DNA of 64,000 nucleotides from Gonatopus flavifemur. Its lineage: Eukaryota > Arthropoda > Insecta > Hymenoptera > Dryinidae. Shown here piece after piece: positions 36,851 to 47,955 of the stretch. The DNA lies in the NCBI GenBank assembly GCA_018340375.1, contig JAFFJZ010000003.1, forward strand, positions 25,916,001 through 25,980,000, read 5' to 3'. Position 1 is the stretch's first letter, and every line of letters begins with the position of its first letter. The notes under the pieces were generated by a model. That model made no database searches and was not told where the DNA came from. It saw nothing but the letters and a program-made list of their open reading frames with translations. The position numbers and the translations under genes are program-made.

Positions 36851-38004
36851 AGGGGAGCATGGGTCACAGTGGATCACTTTTTTTTTCATGCTTTATAAGT
36901 TCAAAAGTAGTGTACGTTTCAGCGTGGAAGTTTATATACATATACAATATTTCCTCGCCCACAAAATGAGAAAGCAATATTGTTAATTTGCGTAAATGAA
37001 ATACCAAGTTTTTATCATGTTCTGGAATTGTAGAATTTGATCCACTGTACCCCATATCTGGGTTACAGTGGATAATTTCATGGATCAGACTCTCAGAACC
37101 TTGAAATTTCTCACAGTAACATTGAGAGGGGGTGAGAGGAAAGCCTTTGAATTTTGCAGCAGTCCTGATTTTCAATCCATCTTTGGTTACAAAATTCACA
37201 ACAATCTACGTCAATTTTTCATCCAGGTTTGCGAACACGATTTCAAGGTATCTTGAATTGTAACGGAGAGATAAAATATTATTCAAAACGGTTCAACCAA
37301 TCCGGGTTATATCATTTAGTAAGCATTTTCTTATGGGACAAACTAGAACATGATCCACTGTACCCCACTCGTACACTTATATATTAAAAAATGACTTGCG
37401 AACCCTTCACTTTAGATGTTCATAAGCAAGTCAAAATGTAGACCTGAGTCAGTTCACATGCATTCTTATAAAAACAAGACATATCAAATTCTTCGCGAAT
37501 ATACAATCCAGACTTACATGTTATCGGTAGCGATCCCCAGCCAGCAAAGTGCTTCCAAATCCACGTTTCCGCTACTAGCAGTGCTAGTGGTAGCAACGTA
37601 GTAGCTTTTCCATTACCGTGAGACTGCATGCTACCATAACATATATATGATTCAATTTATAACGTAGCACTACCTCAGCGCTACCAGTATTATCAGGAAG
37701 CGCTACTAAGTAGTGCTTCTAGTAAAAATACTACCAAGTCGCTCCTATTTCCATACATAAATGAAGTCATATATATAAAGGAGATTTTTAACTATATAAG
37801 TGAATGGTAGCACCACTGCCAAAAGCGCTGCCTTCATTTTTTTGGCTGGGAACTGTACACTGAATTCACGTTATGACACCTTGCAGTTCAGCGGCATCCC
37901 AAGATGAGGTTAAAAAAGGGTGCGTGAAAAGTGATGCTACTAGCGTGTACAGTCGTTTCATGAACTGAATACGTGCGCTGATCCACTGTGATTCATGCTC
38001 CCCT
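36851..38004. mobile_element. DNA element with 26-bp terminal repeats and internal ATCCACTGTACCCC motifs
   Basis: The left end is AGGGGAGCATGGGTCACAGT, then GGATCA. The right end, read inward, is AGGGGAGCATGAATCACAGT, then GGATCA: 24 of 26 match. The motif TGATCCACTGTACCCCA recurs inside at about 37038 and 37348. An inverted copy (GGGTTACAGTGGAT) lies near 37063. No duplication of the flanks is clear and I see no transposase. A second repeat with CCCAGCCA ends appears nested at 37533-37852. Confidence 0.78.
37533..37852. repeat. Nested motif-dense segment (GCTAC / GTAGC) with CCCAGCC ends
   Basis: The segment is bounded by CCCCAGCCAGCAAAG on the left and TTTTTTTGGCTGGG on the right, which are inverted (CCCAGCCAGCAAA against CCCAGCCAAAAAAA). 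Inside, GCTAC/GTAGC and AGTGCT/AGCACT recur: CGCTACTAGCAGTGCTAGTG, GGTAGCAACGTAGTAGC, GTAGCACTACCTCAGCGCTA and AGCGCTACTAAGTAGTGCTT. It lies inside the element at 36851-38004. Confidence 0.6.
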
Positions 38005-38654
38005 GGTATCGATATAAACTGATGAATAATGTTTCCAGAATAAAGCTGAAAGAATTGTAACAGCAAAAGTAGATATACAGATTGCTAATAAGCAGAAGTC
38101 ACCTGCTAATTTAGAGTTGTTTATCATGCTTGCCGAAAATTGGTGAGTTAGCTTGAATTCTTTGCTGTGACTATTTTTCATACAATAATGACGGCTAATT
38201 TTGCAAAAATCCTGTTCATTTTGCAAGTTATCAGCTAATAAATTGAATATGATCATCTCATTAACGTGACAATTTCATCACGGGGAAAAAATCTGTCGAA
38301 CCAAGTGAGTTCACCTACTGATTCGTTATAATTATCTGTTTTTGGCTCCTCTTGTAAAGCTTGATTTGCCAAGAAATCAATTCACCTTCATTTTAGCAAA
38401 TTCTTGCTATTCTCCAACCTTTCAAGTCACACATTTTTCTACTCAATAATATTTCCCGAATTTGATTACTCGGCGTTCTTTTGGGTTACTGATAAAAAAT
38501 CCGAAGTCCGTATTTGATGGCCGAGGATGGGACTTTGAGAGTATCACGGTGACTGGGAATGTCAACTAGAATTAGTGGCTTTCGAAGCCAGTGATGGGTG
38601 CGTTACCTGCTACTCGCTACTCATTATATATAAAATATCTATAATAATATATAT

Positions 38655-39240
38655 TTAACGGCGGGCCCAATCTAAGCCCAGGGTGGGTGCCCATGCTGCC
38701 CAACGTGGGGCTGAGCTGGGCAGACAAATGGGGCCAACTCTGAGATGATAACATCGTTCCCAGCTTGGCTGTATTGCTTTGCCCGAGGATTGATAACACC
38801 ATGGGCCCAGCATGAACCCAGACTAGGCAATCAATACTGCCTCTTCCTTTTTCTTTGAAATTGGGAAATTGCTTTGAATTCTACCCCAGCGGGCATGAAT
38901 TTTAGCCCAGTCTTGAGCCTAGTGTTGAGCCCCATCGTGACTATATTGGCCCAAAACTGGACCAAAGTGGGACCAAAATTCATACACGCTGAGGATTGTA
39001 CACACATGCTCGGGATATAAATTCACCCCATTCTTGGCCTCACGCTAATCCAAATTGGGGCCAAGTTCAAATGTGCCAGCACTAAGATTCATTATTTCCA
39101 TTTTCGACCAACCATAATTATACGGGAAAGCACAACAGGACCAAGATTAAGCCAACATGGGCCTCATCGTCATTCCCCAATACTGGGTTGAAGAGGATGG
39201 ACCCAGCCTGGGGCCCATTGTCATTATAGGCAATACACGC
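38655..39240. repeat. Motif-dense segment: GGCCCA / TGGGCC, GC-rich for the region
   Basis: Roughly twenty variants of TGGGCCCA, GCCCAG and CTGGGC occur over 585 bp, for example CGGGCCCAATCTAAGCCCAG, ATGGGCCCAGCATGAACCCA, TTGGCCCAAAACTGGACC and CCCAGCCTGGGGCCCATTG. It is conspicuously GC-rich against AT-rich flanks. I could not define terminal repeats or a target duplication, so the limits are approximate. No coding frame is credible across it. Confidence 0.6.
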
Positions 39241-42200
39241 TTGGGATATGATGTTCAAAACGGACAGTGATTCACTATTCTAGTTAAGTGTTTTCCTGAT
39301 TTAGCTAAAACCAAGTGTGTCGTGTTGGAACAGCGATATTTTTTTTCTACGTGTGACAGATGTTAAAGTATATGATATGGAACGAGACCCCGAATATATC
39401 ATCAATGCATGAGGAATAAATATTCAATGCTACAAATTCATACAGCACTGACCATTCGGACGACATCTTCGGGTGAAAAGTTCGTATAGAATTTTATGAG
39501 AATCACAAGGTTTCCTCCCAGCAATATTGTATTTGACTTATAGAAGTCAAACTTGGATTTCAGATTGATTTTTTCCCTAACAGAGAATAGAATGTATATT
39601 TTATGACAGAAATGCGTTTCCCATGTCCCAGCAATGAAAGCGTATTCACATTGAACATCCATTAATATGTAGCGTAGGTCACAAACACACATACAATTTC
39701 ACTTATCTTTTCTATATGTGTAACTGCTTTCGATTCTCCAATAATATTGCATTACCGACGGACTCTGGGCTTCACGTACCATCGATGCTCGGTACCGAAT
39801 GCTCTGAGAAGGAGCTTATCTTGTCGGCGCATACACGAGATGGCTTAAGAGGACCATAAGATAGTATGTGAGAGGAACTCTATGATCCAAAGTTGGACGT
39901 AGGGAGAAAGGAAAAATACATTGAAAACATTTTTGATATTGAATCTTCTTCCTTTTTCATCTTTTATTCTTGCGTTTTTTGCGTTCTTCTTTTTCTCCTT
40001 CTTCAATTTTTAGGATATAATAAAAATATTGACAACGAGAAGAATATTTTTTAGAACAAGCTGTATACCGCTGATGGAGGATAAAATATATTGTTGCGAT
40101 ACTTGTTCTCTCTCTTTCGTCTTTTCATATCTGATTTTTATCTTTTTCTTTCAGAATAACGTGAATGTATTCCAATAATTCTGAAATAACACAATATTTC
40201 AAAGAAGGCGCCATGATTTATCACAAAATTTGAGTTCGATTCTTCCAAATTTTCTTAGCTCAAATTCAATTGTAAAATTAGTGAAGACTTCAAAATTTCT
40301 CGACCTTGTTCTTTGCTTTGAGAGCCACACAAGAGCACATTTACTTTGCAGGTTGCATTGAATTTCTTCAGTCATTTTATTTAAATATCCAAGAGATACA
40401 TTCCCTGTTGGAAAATATGTAAGGCACTAAATATAAACTTTCCATGAATTATATATGTTTTTGAATCAAAAACTTTCGATGTGCCGTATCGGCATTGCCA
40501 AAAAATCGTTATCTATTCAAATTGTTCTTGGCGCTCTCCGTCGCTTTAGTTTTGGCATATGATACTTGAAATGAATCAAATAAAAGTTTCTGTAACAATC
40601 GCATTATTTTATATTCGTTGAAAGACTAATATCGAAGCTTTTCAAGACTCGACGAAATTTTATTTTCATTCCAATGAAAATAGAAGTAGTTTATCATTTA
40701 TAAACGCTGAAAATTAATACAAGAATAATGAAATGATTTTACTTAACCAGGTTTCTTTTTTTTGTAATTATCGTCGAGAAATGAAGGTTATATCGCAACC
40801 AGGTGCTAAGGAACGGAACTTTCTAAAAATGTATTTAAAATAAAAACTAGGTTAGCATGAAGAACAGCAGAGTTCCTATATGTTGGGAGTAGATGAAAAT
40901 GTTCTCATATCGCGCGAACATATTTTATAGATTCAATTTAATATTCATGAAGATCTATCTATTCATTCCGTGACGCATTTTATGGGAAAGAAGGGTCAAC
41001 CAAAACGTGACTGTGCGTAACATAGGTTGGATGAAAGAAAAAGAGGATTATATAAAAAGTTCATATATTAAAATAAAAAATTACATTGAAAATTGTGAGG
41101 AATTGTTATTATGATGACAAGAGAAAAATATTACCATAAATTAATATCCACGATGTGATATTGTTGATTCGAAACGTGATGAATTCGTATTCATTTCATG
41201 CTTCAAAAAAGAAAACGCATGGTCAGAGAATCATTCAATGAAATGTTACAAATCAAATTTATAAATTTTCGAATGATATGACTTTTGCATAGTATGAATT
41301 ACATGTGGATGATAACTTTGACACATAAAACCTACCTCCTTTGTTATTTTTGGTTCACTCGAATAATAATAATACAATCGCATTGAAATAATTGTAATGA
41401 GAATTACATATTTTTGCATAAAGTTTCATTCGTATCGTCAGAATACATAAAAGAATGTTTCGGAAGAAGGTATTAAGATGATAAAGTTAATTTAAAAATT
41501 TACATAATTGTCACTCCCAGTTTAATACGCTTCCTGATTAGATTTCGAAATAAGAAGATTCTTTTTCTTTATTTTTCCTTCCTCTTGTTCATTCGTCATA
41601 CAGCATTCCCTTCGTATTTACTTGCTCCTTCTTCCCCGACGAAAAGCTCATCTCATTTTTTATCATGTGTATATATATATATATACACACAACATACCAC
41701 CTTTTCCCCAACGTCGTTTTCCCTTTCTCTTGTTTACGAAACAACACATCTTTGGCAATGGAATTGAAGATTGAAGACCGAAATGGAACACATTTCCTGC
41801 TTTGAGTGTCCCGCATAAATTGAAACATATGAACTTCTATGTTTTTTTCTTGTTTTTTCATTGAAGAAGCTCTTGAAGTGGATTCGATGCATCTTGACGT
41901 TTTCTTTCGAAAATAGAAAAGCTGAAGCAGAGGGAGGAGATTTACTTTTTCACTTCATGCAGGAACAAGTAGCGAGCAGGGGAACTATACAGCCAGTGAT
42001 AAAGCTGTCGCGGGTCCTTTCGATAAGACTCTTCCTGTTCCCTAATCCTCGTCCTCATTCTCTTCCTTCTGCTGCTACTGCTTCTCCTCCCTCTCCTCCT
42101 CCTCTTCGTCTTGCTACTCCGCATCCTGTGTATAAGTTGCTTTGTCTCGATAAACTCCCTGCCACTATAAACCTGGTCTGGAGAATCTGTTCTAGAGAAC

Positions 42201-42620
42201 CAATCTCGATAAGACGGGTTTTCTAGTTTCCACGGAGAAGGATGAAATAAAATTGATAAGTTGGAAAAAGAATGGGAAGATGGAGAATGTGTAGGGAAAG
42301 TGAATAGAGGATCGCGATTGCACGTCTTGAGGATATTGTGAACATAACCCACGTATTCTTCGTGTATTTATGGGGATGAAAATTTGTACAAAGTGTAGGT
42401 CGAATCGATCTTTGGATGACCACGCGTGCCTGATTTCCTTTTTATAAAGATTTTCGATTGTCAATTGAACGTCTTTCGAGAGGAGGAGCGACAATTTCGT
42501 TCTCCGAAAAAGATAAACGTTTTGTCAAAACTCTCGTCTCTCAATATTTTTTGTTACACGTGAAAGATTTGATATCGTATCTGTAAGCCCATGTACACGT
42601 ATATTCATCTGAAAAATTGA

Positions 42621-42643
42621 GAAGAGAGAGAGAGAGAGAGAGA
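42621..42643 (+). repeat. (GA)n microsatellite
   Basis: An uninterrupted GA dinucleotide run of about 23 bases in the long dpr intron. Confidence 0.95.
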
Positions 42644-45600
42644 AAATAAGCAACCTTCGTAACCTCTTCTTATTTCCTGGCTGCTGCCGAAGATGAAGAA
42701 AATCACGAAAATAAAGTATCGAGAATAAATTCAATCCTCTTCAGAAGTAACGTGGAATAAAGTATATGTCGAAAGTAAATGATAATTCAGGATGAAAATT
42801 CAAACTTCATCTTCTTGAACTAACCCTTTGGAACTGGAAACACAATTTGAAAAATGAACTGCAAGATTTTGGGTCTATAACAGCTGAAGATTCTGTTATT
42901 CGATCACTAATTGGTTTCGATAACGGATTCAAACTTTGATGCTACCAGAATGGTTTTAAAATGATATCGCAATAAAGGAAGATTGTTTTATTTTATGCGC
43001 GCGTGCATTTCATGACCAATTTGTCATCTCGCATTCATTGTTCCTATACTCCATGAATATCGTATTTATCGCACAGAGAAATATTTTCGGACCAAATGTT
43101 CCGCAAAGCATCTTGAGATATGTATGTGTACTACACAAGATATCATGGTATAAGGCTGTTCTCAGCAATTCACTTTTTCCTCGAGGCAAATGGATTTCAA
43201 AGAGTGTATTACTTCATATTTCTGAGAGTGCTCCTTTCATTTATGTCACGTACCTGGATGTGCAGATATGTGACATGCATTAAGTAACTCAATATAATTT
43301 ATCGGTTAAGAGTCTTTGCACGAGAATTTTTCTTCCTCTAGTCGTTTTTTGTACATATCACTACAGTACGCGTGTCGACAGATCTGTAATTACGTATCAG
43401 AGGATGAAGGGTGAAGGAAATTGATGGATTACATCAATTTTCAAACATTTTTGTTGGTTGTTAATCTCTTCGATGATATCGCTGTTGGTAAAAATTCATG
43501 AATTCATGAACTCGAACTATTTCAGTCAATATTTGAATTCATTCTGTGAAAGTCAGCTCTTCTACGACAAATTCATCATCAAGGTATGTACATTGTACCA
43601 GGTTCGTGTCAAGACCTTAGTTCAAGTCCTTTGTTTAATTACGTGATAACGATGAGCCTTTGGTAATACAGTACTACGACACTCTACGAACTCATCAATG
43701 TATTAAGATTATACACTTCAAGTTGAACTTCATATTTCACTAGTCTTTCCGATTCTGACTTCATTAGGAAAACTTGTGGCAGACGATTATCCTGTCATGC
43801 CAATCGCGCCTGGAGGAAGTAAGCCCGATAACTTGCGAGTTAATTACAACTGTTCGTTGCAGGTCAATGAAACGAGTTCGCAACGATGGTCTGCTCTGTA
43901 TGAATAATACGATGAAGTCGATTCGAGGATTTATAATTATTCTTTATAAATATTGTATACTAAAACATGTTCCTTCAAATGGCTAATTATTTCGCAATCT
44001 ATAAATCCATCGAAAATGGGTTCGTTCCAAGAATAAAATTTATATTCGACCATTGATGATAAATCGCAGACAAAAAGAATTCTAAAGAAACATTAAAGTA
44101 CGATCACCGGTCTAACTTTTTTTCTTCCACGTATTCCCACTACCAGTGAGCAGTGGTATGAGTCGATAGAGTCGTTAAAGGGAAAATGTTCGAATGGTAG
44201 GAACTAGCTTTGTCGTAAAGAAAGCTCTGTGATGGGTGTAGCCTAGAAACACATAGGTGTACACATACGTGTACAAGTAACTCGCAAATATTTGCCAGTG
44301 GTTCGCACCAATGCTACCATTCGATGCACCAGGGAAATAAAGACAAGAGAAAGTGAATAACCTAGGACAAAATTCTACTTTGGGCTTGTACTGTAAACAT
44401 AAAAAGATTTTCATACGCAAACCTTGCACGCTGCACGTTCCGATACATGAACATAAGCTATGAAACTCAAAATAGGACAGAGGTCCGACATACGTTCTCA
44501 TTATCATGCAAATACGTATATTTATATAGAACGACTTTCCTATAATCGAAAGAATAAAGATTCACCTACAGTATTTATTCTTTTATCTCATATTTACGAG
44601 AAAAAATGATTTACTTTATGATAAAGCTTCCTTTCGTAATCAAAAGCACGGAAACAAAAAGGTTTTTTTGTCTCTCAAATATCGTTTAATTAAGTTTATC
44701 GTGGTTTGAGAGTATTATTTTGGGATTCTGATAAGGAATAAATGTAATTTTTCTGATTTTGTGGTTGTTTCGTATGAATAATAGATGATAAGATCAATTC
44801 AAAGACAGCAATTAAAATAACAATTTTGAAAATTTATCGATTCAAGAGAAAAGCAGTGTGAAAATATATTTGAAATACAAAATTATATCAAAGAAGAAGA
44901 GTTTTACAAGCACCCCTGATTACATCGAGTTTTTTTCTCCCATCATTTCGAGATGAATCCTCATATTCACTGGTTCGTCCCGTTTGTTTTTCAAGGATGG
45001 TGTTGTTCGTCTGTATATTTCCCTTGATGCGGTAGCAGAATTCTTTCTTCGAATGCAACAACGGCAATGTAAAAAATGGTGGGTTTGGGAGAAAAGATTC
45101 ACAAACTGCAGTCACGATAAGTGTAGCTGAATACAATCACAGTTTACGCATCTGTGAACTGAGCTTACTTGTAGATACTGCAGAGGATGAAAAAAAGGAA
45201 AGAGGGAGAAAAGAAAGAAAATGTCTTCTCTGTGCATGGCGCCGGGCACAACGGGAGAAGCTTTATTACACAACCGTGCGAATACGTGACAAGCTTGTAT
45301 AAACTTGTGCTTAAAGATACACGAATGTACGAATATGAACTTATGTTTATTTGTTCATAGAGAAAATTCAACTGCAATCGTGGTGTTGAATTGTAATACG
45401 TGACAAAGGAAGGGGGATGTAATTAATTATATTCCACGGTAATATCGTTTTAATTACACTCTTGATATTAAATGTTTGACGCGAGATTGAAGGATCTTAT
45501 CGTAGCTTTACAGCACTTTTGAGACAATCAAACAAACTGAAATGGAATTTTTTGTTATTTATTCTTTGTTCTCATGATAATTTCATGAGGAGAGCTTATG

Positions 45601-45716
45601 AAATTATAACATTTTGCATTATTTCAACAATAAATAGTCACTATATGATTCAAGAAATCGACTCTACATTGAAGAAGTGTCGTCTAATTATGTGAAAATT
45701 AATATCAATTAATTAC

Positions 45717-45814
45717 CTTTATCGAGTGATCTAGCCAGAAGAATCGTTGGCAGGATCAGAAAGACCATGTACCACGAAAGCCGGTCCCGCATTCTCGCCA
45801 GGTTGAACGTTTGC
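45717..45814 (-). CDS. dpr-like: dpr-family Ig protein, exon with start codon and signal peptide
   Basis: This exon carries the probable start of a dpr-family cell-surface protein. On the minus strand a pyrimidine-rich TTTTGTTTCAG acceptor is followed by 22 bases, then an ATG at 45792, then 25 codons plus one base up to a GTAATT donor. The peptide reads MRDRLSWYMV, then a hydrophobic run FLILPTILLA, then RSLDK. That is a classical secretory signal with likely cleavage near the LLA/RS boundary. The last base G joins the first two bases of the next exon (AT) to make Asp, giving KDRRIPYN across the junction, and this frame match supports the link over a 29.4-kb intron. The frame is also open upstream of this ATG into a candidate exon at 50781-50885, so translation may start earlier. 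Dpr proteins sit on neuronal surfaces and bind DIP Ig proteins during synapse partner choice. This role is known for the family and inferred here. Confidence 0.8.
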
Positions 45815-46862
45815 CTGAAACAAAATGGAAACAACGTTTATTAAACTTGATGAGAAGCAGATTTTCTGATTCTGTTTGCCCAGTTAATGTAATTGATGAT
45901 CAATCGATGTCATCGGAATTAGAACGTGAATGAATAATAGGGGAATAAAAGTCGCGATTGATTCAAGTATAACTGTAAACCAAGAGACGGCGAGTTTCAC
46001 TTTTGTGCTCCGTCAGCCTTGCTCTCCACAGAAACTTACTTACGAGAGATGTAGTATCTCGTCAATGACTATCACGTTCAATAATTTTGATTGGAATATA
46101 TGTATTCCTCGGCGTGACAATGGAAATCGTGTTTTGGATTCTGAAAATTGTCGTTCTTCCAGAATAGATTCTGATTCTCGATTGAAGTTGACATGGAATT
46201 CTATTTATTTTCATTCAAATTTATTTCGCAAAAGAATTTTTAACAAATTATCAAGAATCTCGGTATTTTTATTCTTCAACTTTAATATCGTTTAAATGGA
46301 TGGTATGATCGAGTGCCAAATGAAAGTTTTTTTTTTTGGTGAACATGGACATCGATCCTCATCGATGCGGTGAGAATCAGAGCTGCTCTATCAAAGGAGA
46401 GATAAAGCAGAAAGTAACAAAAAAGCGTATCGATATCGATCAATGTTTTCATCAAACAACTTTTATTGCGTAACTGGGGATTCAAATTGGTCACCGATAT
46501 TCAAAGATAAAAATGAACCGAAATATCATACGGGATATATATGATCAAAGTTTGAGGAATAAGAGCGAATCAATAACAATGATTGCAGAGGGAGTAAAAA
46601 CTATTTGTCGTAAACGAGTGAAATATATAATTGCGGTAACTCGTGTAGAAATAGCCAAAGTTGACCAACGGCGAAGTACTGGCAAAGTTGTATTTGTCAG
46701 ACTTCGGCGGAAACAACTGTGCCCATTCAGAATCATGACCAGTTTTCCAACTGGCGATAAATGTTCGCTGGATTTCAGACAGTACTCACGTGGTCAGACG
46801 GTTTTGAGCCAGAATTGAATTAATACTGTTCGGAGAATACCCAGACCGTACAGAAACGGAAC

Positions 46863-47333
46863 CGCGTCAGTACCGAATCAGAGTTGGTTGGATGGTGAAA
46901 TGCGAAACAAAGACGGTACGACACCAATATCGATGCAACGTTGTTCTAATACGGAAAGAATAGTGGATAGGGATTCCACTGATCTTTTCAAGAACACGGT
47001 TACTTTGATGAGACAATACTGCGCCAGTATTGAGCCAGAGTTAGTATTAGCAGTCAATATGTTCGATAGAAGACAATGTGCCAGTATTGATTGGACTCTG
47101 GCTGACTATGGAATCGGTAGTCAACTGACGTTATAATCACGATCTTGGCAATTCAGCTGTTGTAGTGAGCCGAAGTCTTGCCAGCATTAGGCCAGAGTTG
47201 GTATCATCATTCAATATGTTCGAGAGACAACAATGTGCCAGCATTGGTAGGACTTTATTCCACTGCGGTCCCATTGCAATACATGGCAATTTGAGTGATT
47301 CGTCGTCAACTCGGAGATCGGCTGATCCCGAAT
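46863..47333 (+). repeat. Tandem array with 157-bp period, about three units
   Basis: Units starting near 46863, 47020 and 47177 stay in register at exactly 157 bases. Units 2 and 3 share CCAGTATTGAGCCAGAGTTA / CCAGCATTAGGCCAGAGTTG, then CAATATGTTCGA, then CAATGTGCCAGYATTG, all at offset 157 with no indel. Unit 1 is more diverged but keeps GTCAGTACCGAATCAGAGTTG and CCAATATCGAT at the same offset. CCAGTATTGG-like words also occur singly at 48400-48480. The array lies between the dpr start exon and the candidate upstream exon. Both strands have medium open frames here that simply follow the repeat. Confidence 0.7.
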
Positions 47334-47719
47334 AGAAATTCACCCCATGGACCAGATCAGGTCAACTTTGATCCAGCCCAGGTCCTAGTAAGGCAACCTC
47401 GTCAGGACATGACAAGTCATGTCACGCTTTACTAATATCAGGACCTCATGAGCCAAGACTAATAAGGATTTGATGCGGAATCCCATACCAAAACCTCCAG
47501 AATAAATTGAAATTAGGATATGAACAGGAAATCCACAACCCAAAAATGTTGTATTCGGCACGGAGAGATGTAGCTTGAAAGATACGCACAGTTGACATTT
47601 GTTCAGAAATATTTTCGTAATTTAAAGAAAATTTATTCCACCAAGAAGTATATAATAATCTGAAATTAAGACATTCTTGCATTCACTTCATTAAACTATA
47701 CTTTATAAACATATATGTT

Positions 47720-47955
47720 CATAATCTCAGGATAACCTAACAAGGTCTCGATGAGATTACAGCGAGGAAAACCTATTTCAACCTTCTGGGATGATTTAAG
47801 GGAAACCTAACTAGGATCAAATGGGCTTATCTCTAGATGGGTCATCCACATCTAATCCTGATTAGGATTTCAGCCGGTATACCGTATTCCGGATGACCTT
47901 GTTAGGTCCTCACCATATGTCAGGTTAACCCTATGATAATTTCCAGCCGGGATGT
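47720..47955. repeat. Motif-dense segment: AACCTAACAAGGTC / GACCTTGTTAGGTC
   Basis: AGGATAACCTAACAAGGTCT on the left is mirrored by GGATGACCTTGTTAGGTCCT on the right. Related words (AAACCTAACTAGGATCA, ATCCTGATTAGGATTTCAG) lie between them. The right part ends CCAGCCGGGA, recalling the CCCAGCC ends at 37533-37852. Similar words begin already near 47360-47455 (CAGGTCCTAGTAAGG). Limits are approximate. Confidence 0.5.

Larger units (their letters stand above)
16295..45716 (-). other. dpr intron between start exon and exon 2 (29,422 bp)
   Basis: A long intron after the signal-peptide exon is usual for dpr genes. Besides the elements listed separately, these stretches show nothing I can support: 18471-23716 (weak CAATGATG repetition near 20800-21000), 23954-25864 (TTGG/CCAA words near 24865-25040), 27874-31201, 31307-33650, 34037-36850 and 39241-45716. 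CT-rich or GA-rich low-complexity tracts are frequent (for example 42050-42110). No nested gene was recognised on either strand. Confidence 0.85.

Noticed and set aside
41861..42226. 121-codon plus-strand frame and 136-codon minus-strand frame at 41942-42352
   Set aside because: Both follow a CT-rich low-complexity tract (CTCCTCCTCCTCTTC type). The proline/serine or arginine/serine runs are a composition effect.
45165..45230. Strong minus-strand acceptor (pyrimidine tract ending CTCTGCAG) closely followed by a GTAAGC donor
   Set aside because: The enclosed exon would be only about nine bases. The recognised exons already join in frame without it. Pyrimidine tracts are common here.
46888..47343. 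Open frames on both strands with repeated peptide patterns
   Set aside because: They follow the 157-bp tandem array. The peptide repetition is a result of the DNA repeat and not evidence of a protein.
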